DNA from: JACMLD01 sp044227095
GTDB taxonomy: Bacteria; Bacteroidota; Bacteroidia; Chitinophagales; Chitinophagaceae
Reading direction: 5' to 3'
Length of the DNA: 64,000 bases
Assembly (NCBI GenBank): GCA_044227095.1
Contig: JBGAFV010000001.1
Location: forward strand, 930,001 to 994,000
Below are positions 25,841-35,816 of this stretch, in pieces. The first letter of the stretch is position 1. Every line of letters begins with the position of its first letter. A program made the translations under genes and the position numbers. The notes beneath the pieces were generated by a model. That model was not told the DNA's origin. It saw only the letters and a list, made by a program, of their open reading frames with translations, and did not search any database.

Positions 25841-27724
25841 TTAACTTCTGTCGAACAATTTCTCGAGGTAATCATTTTTAAATTCAATATAGGTTGGCTT
25901 TCCGCTTGCCGTTATATTAGGTTGCAAACAGGCAAACAAATCAGTAACCAGCGTTTTCATCTCTTTATCTGTTAAAGATTTGCCGGGTTTAATAGCCTGC
26001 TGATAAGCCATAGCACGAATAAGTTTTTCCCTTTTTGAAAACTTAACATCGCTGCTAAAATGTTTATACTGTTCCAGTAAATCTTCAATTGCTTTTTTCT
26101 CATCTCCTTTTTCCAGATCTGCCGGTGTACCCTGCACAACAAAAGCATCTTTGCCAAAAGGTTCTACCTGGTAACCCAAAACATTCAATTCTTCCAGCAA
26201 TTCATTTAAGAGTATTGCATCCTGAGTGGCAAAATGCAATGTTACCGGAAACAAACTCTGCTGAACTGCAATTGATTTTCCCTTTAAGGCATCACTAAAT
26301 TTTTCATACAAAACCCTTTCGTGTGCCAATTGCTGCTGAACTAAAATATAGCCTCTTGTAGTAGCAGCAACAATATAAGATTGATGCAACTGCAGAAATG
26401 GAGAATCAGTTAACACTTCAAAACGGATTCCGCTTCCTCCTGAAATTTGTTGAGAGAATGAATCGTCTGTTGACTCTGGATTTCTAATAGTGTCTAACAG
26501 CGATTCGAATTTTTGCGGTTGGGCTGTTCCTCCCGAAGGTTCATAAAAATCACGCCAGTGTTTTAATTCTGATTTATTATCTGGCGATATAAAATGCGCC
26601 TGGTTTTTTTGTGTAAAATTTTTATACAGGTCCGATGAAGTAGCTGCTGCCTGTTTATCTGCTGTAAATGGTTTAGACACTGCATCAAGCTGCTGGATAT
26701 TAATATCAAGATCAAACTCCAATGTTGGCGTTATGCTAAACTGCGCAAGTGCATGTTTGATAGCTGCATGCACAAAAGCGTAAACAATTTTTTCGTCTTC
26801 AAATTTTATTTCCTGTTTTGTTGGATGAACGTTTATATCTATTTGCGAAGGATCCAAATCAATAAACAATACATAGGCAGGAAAGCTGTCTGCTGCAATA
26901 ATTTCCTGGAAGGCGTTCATTACAGCATGATGGAGGTAAGCACTTTTTATAAAACGATTGTTTACAAAAAAGTATTGGTCCCCTCTTGTCTTCTTAGCAG
27001 TTTCCGGTTTGCCAACAAAGCCATAAATATTTAGGTAATCTGTTTGCTCCTGTACAGCTACCAGTTTTGAATTGTAACTGTTGCCAAGAATTTGTACGAT
27101 GCGTTGCTTAAGGCTGCCTCTTTCCAGGTGAAACATTTCTTGTCCATTGCCTGTAAGCGAAAAAAATATTTCCGGGAAGGCCATTGCCACACGGATGAAT
27201 TCATCTACAATATGCCTTGTTTCGGATGCATTGCTTTTCAAAAAATTTCTGCGGGCAGGCACATTAAAGAAAACATTTTTCATGGCAATACTGGTACCTG
27301 TTTTAGCCGCAATTGGCTCCTGCTTTATTACCGTACTGTTTTCAATTTCAATAAAAGTGCCTGCATCATCTTCTGCCCTTTTTGTTTTTAGTTCTACCTG
27401 TGCTACAGCCGCAATAGAAGCCAATGCTTCTCCTCTAAAACCCATAGTGCGTATCCTGAACAGGTCATCTATATTGGCAATTTTTGAAGTAGCGTGTCTT
27501 TCAAAGGCCATGCGTGCATCTGTTTCGCTCATGCCTTTGCCATTGTCTATCACTTGTATCAATGCCTTACCAGCATCATTAATAACAAGCCTGATTTCGG
27601 TAGCGCCGGCATCCACCGCATTTTCCAATAATTCTTTTACAGCACTGGCGGGGCGTTGAATAACCTCACCTGCTGCAATCTGGTTGGCGATATTATCGGG
27701 CAATAACTGTATAATGTCTGGCAA
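25841..27724 (-). CDS. mutL: DNA mismatch repair protein MutL
   Basis: This ~627-residue MutL couples mismatch recognition by MutS to strand repair. The GHKL ATPase domain shows I-A-A-G-E-V-I-Q-R-P-A-S-A-V-K-E-L-L-E-N-A-V-D-A-G, D-N-G-K-G-M, R-H-A-T-S-K-I and G-F-R-G-E-A-L-A-S-I-A. The C-terminal dimerisation domain starts near residue 435. I place the start at a TTG (27724) giving M-P-D-I-I-Q-L-L-P-D-N. The longer frame from 27793 adds a hydrophobic 23-residue stretch not found in MutL. The C-terminus lacks the D-Q-H-A-x2-E endonuclease motif as far as I can see; it has Q-Q-L-A-H-E-R instead. Confidence 0.95.
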   Translation of the reverse strand: MPDIIQLLPDNIANQIAAGEVIQRPASAVKELLENAVDAGATEIRLVINDAGKALIQVIDNGKGMSETDARMAFERHATSKIANIDDLFRIRTMGFRGEALASIAAVAQVELKTKRAEDDAGTFIEIENSTVIKQEPIAAKTGTSIAMKNVFFNVPARRNFLKSNASETRHIVDEFIRVAMAFPEIFFSLTGNGQEMFHLERGSLKQRIVQILGNSYNSKLVAVQEQTDYLNIYGFVGKPETAKKTRGDQYFFVNNRFIKSAYLHHAVMNAFQEIIAADSFPAYVLFIDLDPSQIDINVHPTKQEIKFEDEKIVYAFVHAAIKHALAQFSITPTLEFDLDINIQQLDAVSKPFTADKQAAATSSDLYKNFTQKNQAHFISPDNKSELKHWRDFYEPSGGTAQPQKFESLLDTIRNPESTDDSFSQQISGGSGIRFEVLTDSPFLQLHQSYIVAATTRGYILVQQQLAHERVLYEKFSDALKGKSIAVQQSLFPVTLHFATQDAILLNELLEELNVLGYQVEPFGKDAFVVQGTPADLEKGDEKKAIEDLLEQYKHFSSDVKFSKREKLIRAMAYQQAIKPGKSLTDKEMKTLVTDLFACLQPNITASGKPTYIEFKNDYLEKLFDRS

Positions 27725-28060
27725 AATGGCTCTTTGTTTAATATGCGAAATTAGCGCTAAGAGAACAAAGAGAAAAGGGGTTTCTTTTAGCAATTACAGA
27801 ACAATAGAGAAAACAGGAGAAATGATTAAATACAATAGTCTCTATATGGGTGAATACAAACCTTTCCACAGAGAAAGATCTTAAAAGTAAATTGCAGGCC
27901 ATATTTATCAACTGCGGACCTGCCCTGGGTTTACAACCAATTATTGCATTGATTTTTACCAGTGGTTTGATTTCCAGACATTAAAAAATACCATTCCCTT
28001 TTTTCACTTCATTCTCTTAGCCTATTTCTTCTTACTTTGTAAGCCAATTAAGATGTTGTT
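27725..28060. other. Divergent intergenic region mutL / GH3 gene
   Basis: About 336 bases between the mutL start (-) and the GH3-fusion start (+). No RNA gene is visible. A CTAAGAGAACAAAGAGAAAA phrase (about 27759) resembles the repeat at 30989-31065. A TTACTTTG sequence about 30 bases ahead of the GH3 start is one base from the TAnnTTTG -7 box. Confidence 0.4.
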
Positions 28061-30985
28061 ATGAAGAAAATCATTTTGTTTTTTGTATTGTTCATACAGT
28101 TTTCTGCTTTTGCACAGCGTAGCTCTTTGCTCAATGCCAATCAATGGGTGGATAGTGTTTTTAAAACATTAACCAACGATCAAAAAATTGCGCAACTGAT
28201 GGTAGTTAGGCTTTCAAGTGGCAATGCTGCAAAAACTGAAGTTGTTTTTCATAACCAGGAAGTAGAAGAAGCAATACGCAAATACAATATTGGCGGTATT
28301 TGTTTGTTCCAGGGTGGGCCGGTTACGCAGGCAAATTATCTTAACTATTTTCAGTCTATTGCAAAAACACCAATACTTATTTGCATTGATGGTGAAAATG
28401 GTGTGGGCATGCGCATGGATAGTGTAGATTTTATGCCGAGACAAATGATGCTTGGTGCAATGTCTGATCCTGCATTGGTATACCAATATGGAAAAATTGT
28501 GGGAGAACAATGTAAACGTGTTGGCATACAGGTAAACTATGCGCCTGTTGTTGATATCAATAACAATCCCGATAACCCTGTTATTAATGATCGTTCTTTT
28601 GGTGAAGACAAATACAAGGTTTCTTCTTTTGGCGTTAACTATATGCGTGGATTGCAGGATGCGGGTGTAATGGCCTGCGCCAAACATTTTCCAGGTCATG
28701 GAGACGTAGCAGTAGATTCTCACTTAGACCTTCCTGTTATTAATAAAACAAAAGAGCAACTTGATTCGCTGGAGATCTATCCTTTTCATGAAATGATAAA
28801 AGCAGGCGTTGGCAGTATGATGGTAGCGCATCTTTCTATTCCAGCAATTGACAATACAGCCAATCGCCCTACTTCTATTTCTTACAAAAATGTAACAACA
28901 CTATTAAGAAATGAACTTGGTTTTACCGGCCTCACATTTACAGATGCGCTTGAAATGAAAGGCGTTGCTAAGTTTTTTCCTGATGGTGAAGCATCTGCAC
29001 AATCTCTGATAGCTGGCAATGATATGCTCTGTCTTCCCGGTGATATACCCGGCGCCATTGAAAAAATTAAACTTGCCATCAAACAAAAAAAACTTAGCTG
29101 GAATGACATTGATATGCACCTTAAAAAAGTGCTGCTGGCAAAATATCAATATGGCCTTGCTAATTATAAACCAATAGATACTTACCATCTTACTGAAGAT
29201 CTAAACGAAAAAATTCCTTCGGTAAAGAGAATGGTTGCCGAAAATGCACTTACACTTTTACGCAATGATGAACCTTTTGTATTTCCGCTGCCTGTTAATA
29301 CAAAAAAGCGAATAGCTTATATTGGCTTTGGGCTTACACAGGATAATGCATTTGCACAGCGCATGCGCACAGATTACAAAGCGCATACTTATCTTTTTGA
29401 TTTTAAATTAGACAGTACGCAAGCTTCATCGCTGTTGAATTTAATAAAAAACAGGTATGATGTTGTTGTTATAGGATTGCACAATTATGCAAGGTATCCT
29501 GCAAATAACTTTGGTATAAGCTCAACAGCGTTATCGCTCATAACGCAAATACAACAACAATTCAGCACCATAACATTTGCTTTTGGAAATCCATACGCCA
29601 TAAAAAATTTCTGTGCTGCAAAAACATTGGTAGCATGTTATGAAGACGACGACATAGTTCAGCAAACCGCTGCAGATTTATTGAATGGCCGTTTTGTAGC
29701 GAGAGGAAGATTACCAGTTACAGTTTGCCCAACACTTGCTTACGGTGCAGGTATTTCTCCCGTTCGGCTTATGCCTGAAGTAGCGCCTTCATTAGTAAAC
29801 CTGAATGCGGCTAAACTAAACGTTATTGATTCTATAGCAAATGATGCTATAAAAAAACATGCGTTTCCGGGTTGTGTAGTATTGGTGGCAAAGGATGGTA
29901 AAATTGTTTTTGATAAATCTTATGGCTATTTAACTTATGATAGTACACAACCTGTTTATCGTGAAACCATTTACGATATGGCATCGGTAACCAAAATAAT
30001 GGCTACGCTTTTGTCTGTAATGAAATTGTATGATGAAGGAAAAATTGGTTTGCAAAATACGCTGGGTGATTATTTGCCGTGGACAAAAGGAACCAATAAA
30101 CAAGATTTAAAAATATGGGACATTTTACTGCACCAGGCAGGATTGAAATCGTTTATCCCTTTTTATAAAGAAACAATTGATACCAATAAAATTGATTTGG
30201 TTTCCGGAAAATTCTTTTCTTATAAACCAGATTCTTTGCACAGTGTAAGGGTAGCCGATCATATGTTTATGCGCAACGACTGGACTGATACAATTTACGA
30301 ACGCATTATTAAAAGTCCCTTGAGCAAAAAAGGTGAGTATGTGTATAGTGATAATGATTTTATTTTTCTTGGAAAAATAGTAGAAGCATTAAGCGGACAA
30401 ACATTAGATCAATACGTAAAAACTAATTTTTACGATAAGCTTGGCTTAGTGGGCACAGGTTTTAAACCACGTGATCGTTTTCCGCTGAATGATATTGCGC
30501 CTACAGAAAATGAAAAAGGTTTTCGCAACCAATTGTTATGGGGAGATGTTCACGACCCCGGCGCTGCAATGTTTGGTGGTGTTGCCGGCCATGCAGGATT
30601 GTTTAGCAATGCATATGATTTGGCCATCTTATGCCAGATGCTTTTGAATGGCGGTAGCTTTAACGGACAGCAGTTTATAAAAAAAGAAACCATCAATTAT
30701 TTTTCTGAATACCATAGCGAAAATAGTCGCAGAGGTTTAGGTTTTGATAAACCCGAAAAAGACAATGCTACAAGAAAAGAACCATACCCGGCATTATCTG
30801 CATCGCCGCAAACAATCGGGCACACTGGTTATACCGGCACTTGTTTTTGGGTAGACCCTAAATACAATATCAGTTTTATTTTTTTATCGAACCGTGTAAA
30901 TCCTGATGGCGGCACTAATGGCAAAATATCAACAATGAATGTGCGGCCAAAAATTATGGAAGCTATTTACAAGGCAATGCAATAG
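28061..30985 (+). CDS. GH3 N-acetylglucosaminidase-like / beta-lactamase-like fusion
   Basis: This 974-residue exported protein (signal peptide ending S-A-F-A-Q) has a GH3 domain at about 35-370 with the NagZ-type motif A-K-H-F-P-G-H-G-D and D-S-H-L-D-L-P around residues 207-225. The probable nucleophile is Asp295 in T-D-A-L-E-M. A GH3 C-terminal-like region follows to ~580. From ~600 a serine beta-lactamase/PBP-type esterase domain shows S-V-T-K (Ser642), Y-S-D-N and H-T-G. This fusion is known in Bacteroidota and is thought to cut muropeptides or amino sugars in the periplasm. It precedes a polysaccharide deacetylase convergently. Confidence 0.9.
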   Translation: MKKIILFFVLFIQFSAFAQRSSLLNANQWVDSVFKTLTNDQKIAQLMVVRLSSGNAAKTEVVFHNQEVEEAIRKYNIGGICLFQGGPVTQANYLNYFQSIAKTPILICIDGENGVGMRMDSVDFMPRQMMLGAMSDPALVYQYGKIVGEQCKRVGIQVNYAPVVDINNNPDNPVINDRSFGEDKYKVSSFGVNYMRGLQDAGVMACAKHFPGHGDVAVDSHLDLPVINKTKEQLDSLEIYPFHEMIKAGVGSMMVAHLSIPAIDNTANRPTSISYKNVTTLLRNELGFTGLTFTDALEMKGVAKFFPDGEASAQSLIAGNDMLCLPGDIPGAIEKIKLAIKQKKLSWNDIDMHLKKVLLAKYQYGLANYKPIDTYHLTEDLNEKIPSVKRMVAENALTLLRNDEPFVFPLPVNTKKRIAYIGFGLTQDNAFAQRMRTDYKAHTYLFDFKLDSTQASSLLNLIKNRYDVVVIGLHNYARYPANNFGISSTALSLITQIQQQFSTITFAFGNPYAIKNFCAAKTLVACYEDDDIVQQTAADLLNGRFVARGRLPVTVCPTLAYGAGISPVRLMPEVAPSLVNLNAAKLNVIDSIANDAIKKHAFPGCVVLVAKDGKIVFDKSYGYLTYDSTQPVYRETIYDMASVTKIMATLLSVMKLYDEGKIGLQNTLGDYLPWTKGTNKQDLKIWDILLHQAGLKSFIPFYKETIDTNKIDLVSGKFFSYKPDSLHSVRVADHMFMRNDWTDTIYERIIKSPLSKKGEYVYSDNDFIFLGKIVEALSGQTLDQYVKTNFYDKLGLVGTGFKPRDRFPLNDIAPTENEKGFRNQLLWGDVHDPGAAMFGGVAGHAGLFSNAYDLAILCQMLLNGGSFNGQQFIKKETINYFSEYHSENSRRGLGFDKPEKDNATRKEPYPALSASPQTIGHTGYTGTCFWVDPKYNISFIFLSNRVNPDGGTNGKISTMNVRPKIMEAIYKAMQ

Positions 30986-30988
30986 TTG

Positions 30989-31065
30989 CTAAGAGGGTGA
31001 AGAAGAAAAAGAGAGGTGGGTGTCGCACAGAGTTATTTCCCTCCTTTTCTCTTTCCTCCTCTTAG
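30989..31065. repeat. Imperfect inverted repeat between convergent genes
   Basis: CTAAGAGG (30989-30996) pairs with CCTCTTAG (31058-31065). The inner A/G-rich left half and C/T-rich right half pair imperfectly over about 30 bases. The right arm runs into the stop codon of the deacetylase gene. A shared terminator for both convergent genes is plausible. Confidence 0.5.
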
Positions 31066-31913
31066 TTCTTTATTCCCGGGTAATTGCTTACCAGCTCAAG
31101 TTCATAATCTTCATTCTGTTTTAAGAGCCGTATAAAATTATGCAGCTCTATAGAATCATTAGCATCCGCATATACCTGGTCGTGGGCAAGCAATACCAAT
31201 CTTTCAGGAGATCTTGTTCTGTTGTGCGTAAATACGCTATCAATCTGCCGCATTAAATCATCAGCAGTATTTTGCAGTGTAAGATCTTTTGGATTATAAT
31301 GCCATTCAAGATCCCAGCCCATAATAGCAAAACCTGCTTTCTGTAACGAATCAACTGCGTTCTTACTCTTTTTTAAATCTGTATACTGCAATGTGTCTAT
31401 GCGCCATGTATTCCTGCCGGGTGTGCGGCAAACATTATTATCCAGTTGCAGGCTATCCTGGCTTCGTTTAAAATCGTTGATTACAGAATCGGGGTGATTA
31501 TAGTAAGCATCAAAATGATTGTGTTCTGCATGCGTATAACTGTGGTTGCACAATTCAATTTGCTTTGCCATTTTAAGACTGTCCCATGTTTGCTGCTGAC
31601 CTGCGCTTGCAAATACATGTTCGCCCACAATAAAAAATGTTACCGGCACTTCTTCCTGCTGCATAATGTGCAATACTTTTTGCGTGCCTTTGTTGGGGCC
31701 GTCATCAAACGTTAGGTAAATTTTTTTCTTCTTCTTTTTTGCAGGCGGCTTTGTATGTGTTACAACTGCAACAGGTTTTGAAGAAACGTTGGGATGATCA
31801 ATTTTAAAAGTGCTTTTGCCGGTTTTCTGGTATACGGCAATACATACCAGGAACAATGTTGTTCTTAGAAAAATGGAAACTGACTGTGCAGTTCCCTGGT
31901 TATCGGGGTCCAT
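31062..31913 (-). CDS. Polysaccharide deacetylase (CE4/NodB domain)
   Basis: This ~283-residue protein starts best at the ATG at 31913 (M-D-P-D-N-Q), followed by one membrane helix (S-I-F-L-R-T-T-L-F-L-V-C-I-A-V-Y) and a Lys-rich linker. The NodB domain begins K-I-Y-L-T-F-D-D-G-P with the catalytic base and metal Asp, then H-S-Y-T-H as the metal-binding HxxxH, R-T-P-G-R-N-T-W-R and L-L-A-H-D. The family removes N- or O-acetyl groups from peptidoglycan or other glycans in the periplasm. The next gene upstream diverges from it. Confidence 0.88.
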   Translation of the reverse strand: MDPDNQGTAQSVSIFLRTTLFLVCIAVYQKTGKSTFKIDHPNVSSKPVAVVTHTKPPAKKKKKKIYLTFDDGPNKGTQKVLHIMQQEEVPVTFFIVGEHVFASAGQQQTWDSLKMAKQIELCNHSYTHAEHNHFDAYYNHPDSVINDFKRSQDSLQLDNNVCRTPGRNTWRIDTLQYTDLKKSKNAVDSLQKAGFAIMGWDLEWHYNPKDLTLQNTADDLMRQIDSVFTHNRTRSPERLVLLAHDQVYADANDSIELHNFIRLLKQNEDYELELVSNYPGIKN

Positions 31914-31989
31914 AAAGGTTTGGGGAATTATTTGTATAAATGTATAAAGCAGCAAAGAGGTTTGCAAAATCTGTTTGGTTAAAGAATTT

Positions 31990-32060
31990 ATAAATCCATT
32001 TTAACCACGGTGCCACCAAGAACACAAAGTAACACAGGAGATTTACGTGGTTTGGCAAAG
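31990..32060. repeat. ACCACGG...CACAG dispersed repeat fragment
   Basis: TTAACCACGGTGCCACCAAG with the following AACACAAAGTAACACAGGAG matches in style the ends of the longer repeats at 40131-40365 and 56174-56400, as well as a fragment near 56474. It sits in the short gap between the divergent deacetylase and GntP genes. Confidence 0.5.
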
Positions 32061-32086
32061 CAAAATATATTTTTGATCTTGTGTGT

Positions 32087-33421
32087 ATGACTGCTTCCTT
32101 TCCCCAGCTTATCATCTTTCTTATAATAGGCATTGCTTTTATTGTTTTGCTTACCGCCCGTTTTAAAGTGCATGCTTTTTTTGCTTTGTTGCTTGCCTGT
32201 TTTGTTGTGGGATTGGGTATACAAATGCCAATAGCAGATATTATTACAACTGCTAAAGATGGCTTTGGAAACATCATGAAATCGCTTGGGTTTATCATTG
32301 TGCTTGGCACTACACTTGGCCTTGTATTGCAACATACCGGAAGCACTAGTGTAATAGCATCTTTTATAAGTAAAAAGACCGGACATAAATATGCGCCGCT
32401 AGCCATGAGCATTACTGGTTTCGTTGCTGGTCTTCCTGTTTTTTGCGATTCGGGTTATATGGTTCTCAACGGGCTAAATCTTTCAATGGCAAAGCGCACT
32501 GCAACACCTGTTACAATCATGAGTGTTTCGCTGGCCACGGGCTTGTATGCCGTGCATTGTTTAATTCCACCTCATCCTGGTGCTACTGCTGCAGCAGTAA
32601 CTATTGGGGTTGATTTTGGAAAGCTGATTTTAACAGGTATTGCTATCGCAGTTCCTGCCATGCTGGTTGGTTACTGGTGGGCAAACTATGCAGGTAAAAA
32701 AGTCCCGTCAGTAAATCATAAAGAAGAAATAATTGAAAATAACCAGGAAAAACTACCAACACTTTTTGGCGCCTTGCTTCCCGTTGTTGTTCCTATTCTT
32801 CTTATTGCTATCAAATCTTTTCTTTCAACAGAAAATTCAGGTACTAATCCTTTTTGGATTAAACTGTTTGTTGTAGCAGGCGATCCTGTAATTGCATTAT
32901 CAGTAGGTGTTTTACTTGCATTTGCAGCAGTACGCAAATGGACTACTTCAACAGTTAGCCATTTGCTTACAGACGCAGCGGAAAAAGCAGGTGGCATACT
33001 GGTAATTATTGGCGCGGGTGGTGCTTTTGGTGCCGTGTTGGCTGCTGCAAAAATTGGCCAGCATTTTAGCGAATCGGTAGCACTGGGCAGTATGGGCCTT
33101 TTATTTCCATTCCTGATTACAGCTATTTTAAAAACCGCACAAGGATCTTCTACCGTAGCTATTATTACCGCGGCTTCTATTGTGCAACCGTTGCTTCCGG
33201 CACTTGGTTTAGATACAGCCAATGGAAAACTATTGTGTGTACTTGCAATGGGCGGCGGTTCTATGATGCTATCTCATGCTAACGATGCATACTTTTGGGT
33301 AATCGCAAAGTTTTCAGGTATTGATATGAAAAGCATGCTTAAGGTATACACTGTTGCTTCTGCATTAATGGGTTTGGTAACTTTGTTAATGGTATGGCTT
33401 ACATCATTGTTTTTATTGTAA
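32087..33421 (+). CDS. GntP-family gluconate:H+ symporter
   Basis: This ~444-residue permease has 12-14 hydrophobic segments. The GntP signature is seen in G-F-G-N-I-M-K-S-L-G-F-I-I-V-L-G, G-L-P-V-F-C-D-S-G-Y, C-L-I-P-P-H-P-G-A-T-A-A-A, and near the end G-G-G-S-M-M-L-S-H-A-N-D-A-Y-F-W-V. The family imports gluconate or related sugar acids. The ATG at 32087 is preferred to the TTG two codons earlier. An aldehyde dehydrogenase gene follows after 24 bases and may be co-transcribed, but no gluconate kinase is nearby, so the substrate is uncertain. Confidence 0.92.
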   Translation: MTASFPQLIIFLIIGIAFIVLLTARFKVHAFFALLLACFVVGLGIQMPIADIITTAKDGFGNIMKSLGFIIVLGTTLGLVLQHTGSTSVIASFISKKTGHKYAPLAMSITGFVAGLPVFCDSGYMVLNGLNLSMAKRTATPVTIMSVSLATGLYAVHCLIPPHPGATAAAVTIGVDFGKLILTGIAIAVPAMLVGYWWANYAGKKVPSVNHKEEIIENNQEKLPTLFGALLPVVVPILLIAIKSFLSTENSGTNPFWIKLFVVAGDPVIALSVGVLLAFAAVRKWTTSTVSHLLTDAAEKAGGILVIIGAGGAFGAVLAAAKIGQHFSESVALGSMGLLFPFLITAILKTAQGSSTVAIITAASIVQPLLPALGLDTANGKLLCVLAMGGGSMMLSHANDAYFWVIAKFSGIDMKSMLKVYTVASALMGLVTLLMVWLTSLFLL

Positions 33422-33445
33422 TAGCTATCCCCTCAATTAACTTTT

Positions 33446-34828
33446 ATGGAAAACGATAATATACTTGCCTCGCTTTCAGCATTGCGTACTTATTTTAACA
33501 GTGGCGCTGCAAGAAGCTATGCATTCAGGAAAGCGCAATTGCAAAAATTAAAAGCGGCATTGATTGCAAATGAAAAAGCTATCAACGAAGCTTTGTATGC
33601 TGATCTTAAAAAAAACCCTGAAGAAGCATACGCAACCGAATTGGGTTTATTGCTAAGTGAAATTAACCTTACTATAAAAAACCTGCACAATTGGATGGAA
33701 CCTGCAAATGCAGGAACGGATTTAATTAACCTGCCATCCTCCAGTAAAATTTACAGAGATCCTTTAGGTGTAGTATTGATTATATCTCCCTGGAATTACC
33801 CGTTGCAATTATTACTGATTCCGCTTGTTGGTGCTATTGCTGGTGGAAATTGTGCAGTTGTTAAACCCTCCGAACTTGCACCGGCAACAGCTACTATAGT
33901 TGAAAAAATAATTACTGCACTCTTTCCATCAGAATACATAAAAGTTGCGCAGGGCGATGGCGCTGTTGTTATTCCGCAAATGATGAATGCCTTTAGGTTC
34001 GATTATGTTTTTTATACTGGCAGCATCCCGGTAGGAAAAATTATTTACCAGTTTGCGGCAAAAGATCTTGTACCAGTTACTTTAGAGTTGGGTGGAAAAA
34101 GCCCTGCAATAGTAGAAGCAGATGCTAATATTGAAGTAGCCGCACGCAGAATTGTATTAGGGAAATTTTTAAACGTAGGCCAAACATGTATAGCACCAGA
34201 TTACCTGCTTGTTCACGATTCTGTAAAAAATAAATTGCTTGAAAATATAAAAAAGGAAATTGAAAATTTTTATGGGGCGAATGCAGCCGAGAGTTATGAT
34301 TATGGAAAAATTATAAACGAAAAAAGATTTGATACGCTTACAGGTTATTTAAACCAGGGAAATATTATTTACGGAGGACAGCATGATAAAAGCAAGTTGT
34401 TTATTGCACCAACTTTACTTGAGAATGTGCCTCTTGATGCAACACTAATGACACAGGAAATTTTTGGGCCATTGCTTCCGGTATATGGATTTACCAATAC
34501 TAATGAAGCAATGAATATTGTACAACGCAATGCCAATCCGCTTGCATTCTATCTTTTTACATCATCCAAAAACAAAGAGAAAGAATGGATTGATGCCATA
34601 CCATTTGGTGGCGGCTGCATCAACAATGCAGATTGGCATTTTACCAACCACCATCTTCCATTTGGCGGGGTTGGTAACAGCGGCATTGGCGCATATCACG
34701 GAAAATTTACTTTCAATACTTTTACAAGACAAAAGCCAGTATTAAAAACACCCACATGGTTCGATCCTTTAATAAAATATCCTTCTTTTAAAGGAAAAAT
34801 GAAATTGCTGAAGTGGTTGATTAGATAG
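33446..34828 (+). CDS. Aldehyde dehydrogenase, class 3-like
   Basis: This 460-residue NAD(P)-dependent enzyme has the length and motifs of the class 3/fatty-aldehyde group: I-I-S-P-W-N-Y-P-L-Q-L, K-P-S-E-L-A-P-A-T, F-T/Y-T-G-S-I-P-V-G, L-E-L-G-G-K-S-P with the general-base glutamate, and N-V-G-Q-T-C-I-A-P-D-Y with the catalytic cysteine. The C-terminus ends with P-F-G-G-V-G-N-S-G-I-G and a basic/aromatic tail. It oxidises aldehydes to acids in the cytoplasm. It lies 24 bases downstream of the GntP permease. Confidence 0.93.
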   Translation: MENDNILASLSALRTYFNSGAARSYAFRKAQLQKLKAALIANEKAINEALYADLKKNPEEAYATELGLLLSEINLTIKNLHNWMEPANAGTDLINLPSSSKIYRDPLGVVLIISPWNYPLQLLLIPLVGAIAGGNCAVVKPSELAPATATIVEKIITALFPSEYIKVAQGDGAVVIPQMMNAFRFDYVFYTGSIPVGKIIYQFAAKDLVPVTLELGGKSPAIVEADANIEVAARRIVLGKFLNVGQTCIAPDYLLVHDSVKNKLLENIKKEIENFYGANAAESYDYGKIINEKRFDTLTGYLNQGNIIYGGQHDKSKLFIAPTLLENVPLDATLMTQEIFGPLLPVYGFTNTNEAMNIVQRNANPLAFYLFTSSKNKEKEWIDAIPFGGGCINNADWHFTNHHLPFGGVGNSGIGAYHGKFTFNTFTRQKPVLKTPTWFDPLIKYPSFKGKMKLLKWLIR

Positions 34829-34853
34829 ATCGGCAGGCAGACTTTTAAAATAT

Positions 34854-35816
34854 TTATTTTGGTGTGATATTATTTGCCTTCAAAATTTCTTTGAACTTAT
34901 CTTCTTTACCCTGCTTTTTCATTTCTGCGTAAAGCATTTGAATAATTTGTTCCGCATCTGACCTGTATGGCGATTTACCTGCATCGTATAAATTATATGC
35001 CTTGCAAATATTATCAAGTCCTTTTTCAAAGTCTCCCTTAGAAGCATATGCTTGCCCTAAACCAAAATACACTTCAGCGTTTCCCTTATCCAGTGTCGAA
35101 AGCTTCTCGTATGCTTTTATTGCTTCGTCGTATAGTTTTTTGGATTGGTAAACAACAGCAATATTCTGCAAAGGCGTTACACCGTTGGGATCTATTTGCA
35201 ACGATCTTTTGTATACTTCAAGCGCTTTATCGTAATCACCTGTTCGTCTATAGCACAAACCCAGGTTATCCCAGGCAAAAACAAATTCAGGATCGCTTTT
35301 TACTGCTTTGGAAAAATAATTCAAAGCGTCTTTATAATTATCCTTCTTTAATTCATCAACCCCTTTTGAATAGGCATCCAGCGCTTCTTTATTTTCAGAA
35401 AAAGATTTATTGTTTTGCTTATTATTTACAGAGAGTTTACTCCGCACAGATGGGCAATTAGCCGCCATGTATTTTTCAATATCATGATAAGCATCTTTAT
35501 ACTCGTCTGAATTTTGATTGTTATTTAATGAAATATTGATTTGCTTTTTGCCATCTTTTTCTGTTGAAGTTTTTTTCAAGCTTTCTATATCAGCCAGTTT
35601 TAACCCTAATTGGTAAGCACCTGTAACTTTAGTAATACACTTGCTAACCAGCTTGGTTATTTCTTCATTTGAATTACTGACTGCATCTATTGAATCAACA
35701 CATTTGCAAGCGATAGAAGACAATTCAGTCAATAATTTTTCTTTCGTTGATTTTTCCTGGCAATTTGCTTTAACTAAACAACAAATCAGAAACAAAAGGG
35801 TGAGAGCTTTTTTCAT
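34854..35816 (-). CDS. Exported TPR-repeat protein
   Basis: This 320-residue protein has a signal peptide (hydrophobic to N-C-Q). The N-terminal half (25-130) contains a Cys pair (C-K-C-V-D, then C-I-T-K) and a later A-N-C-P and looks like a small helical domain. From about 145 there are four or more TPR units, e.g. A-L-N-Y-F-S-K-A-V-K-S-D-P-E-F-V-F-A-W-D-N-L-G and A-L-E-V-Y-K-R-S-L-Q-I-D-P-N-G. TPRs mediate protein contacts, so a periplasmic scaffold is likely. No operon partner is evident; a GPx-like gene diverges from it 275 bases upstream. Confidence 0.83.
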   Translation of the reverse strand: MKKALTLLFLICCLVKANCQEKSTKEKLLTELSSIACKCVDSIDAVSNSNEEITKLVSKCITKVTGAYQLGLKLADIESLKKTSTEKDGKKQINISLNNNQNSDEYKDAYHDIEKYMAANCPSVRSKLSVNNKQNNKSFSENKEALDAYSKGVDELKKDNYKDALNYFSKAVKSDPEFVFAWDNLGLCYRRTGDYDKALEVYKRSLQIDPNGVTPLQNIAVVYQSKKLYDEAIKAYEKLSTLDKGNAEVYFGLGQAYASKGDFEKGLDNICKAYNLYDAGKSPYRSDAEQIIQMLYAEMKKQGKEDKFKEILKANNITPK

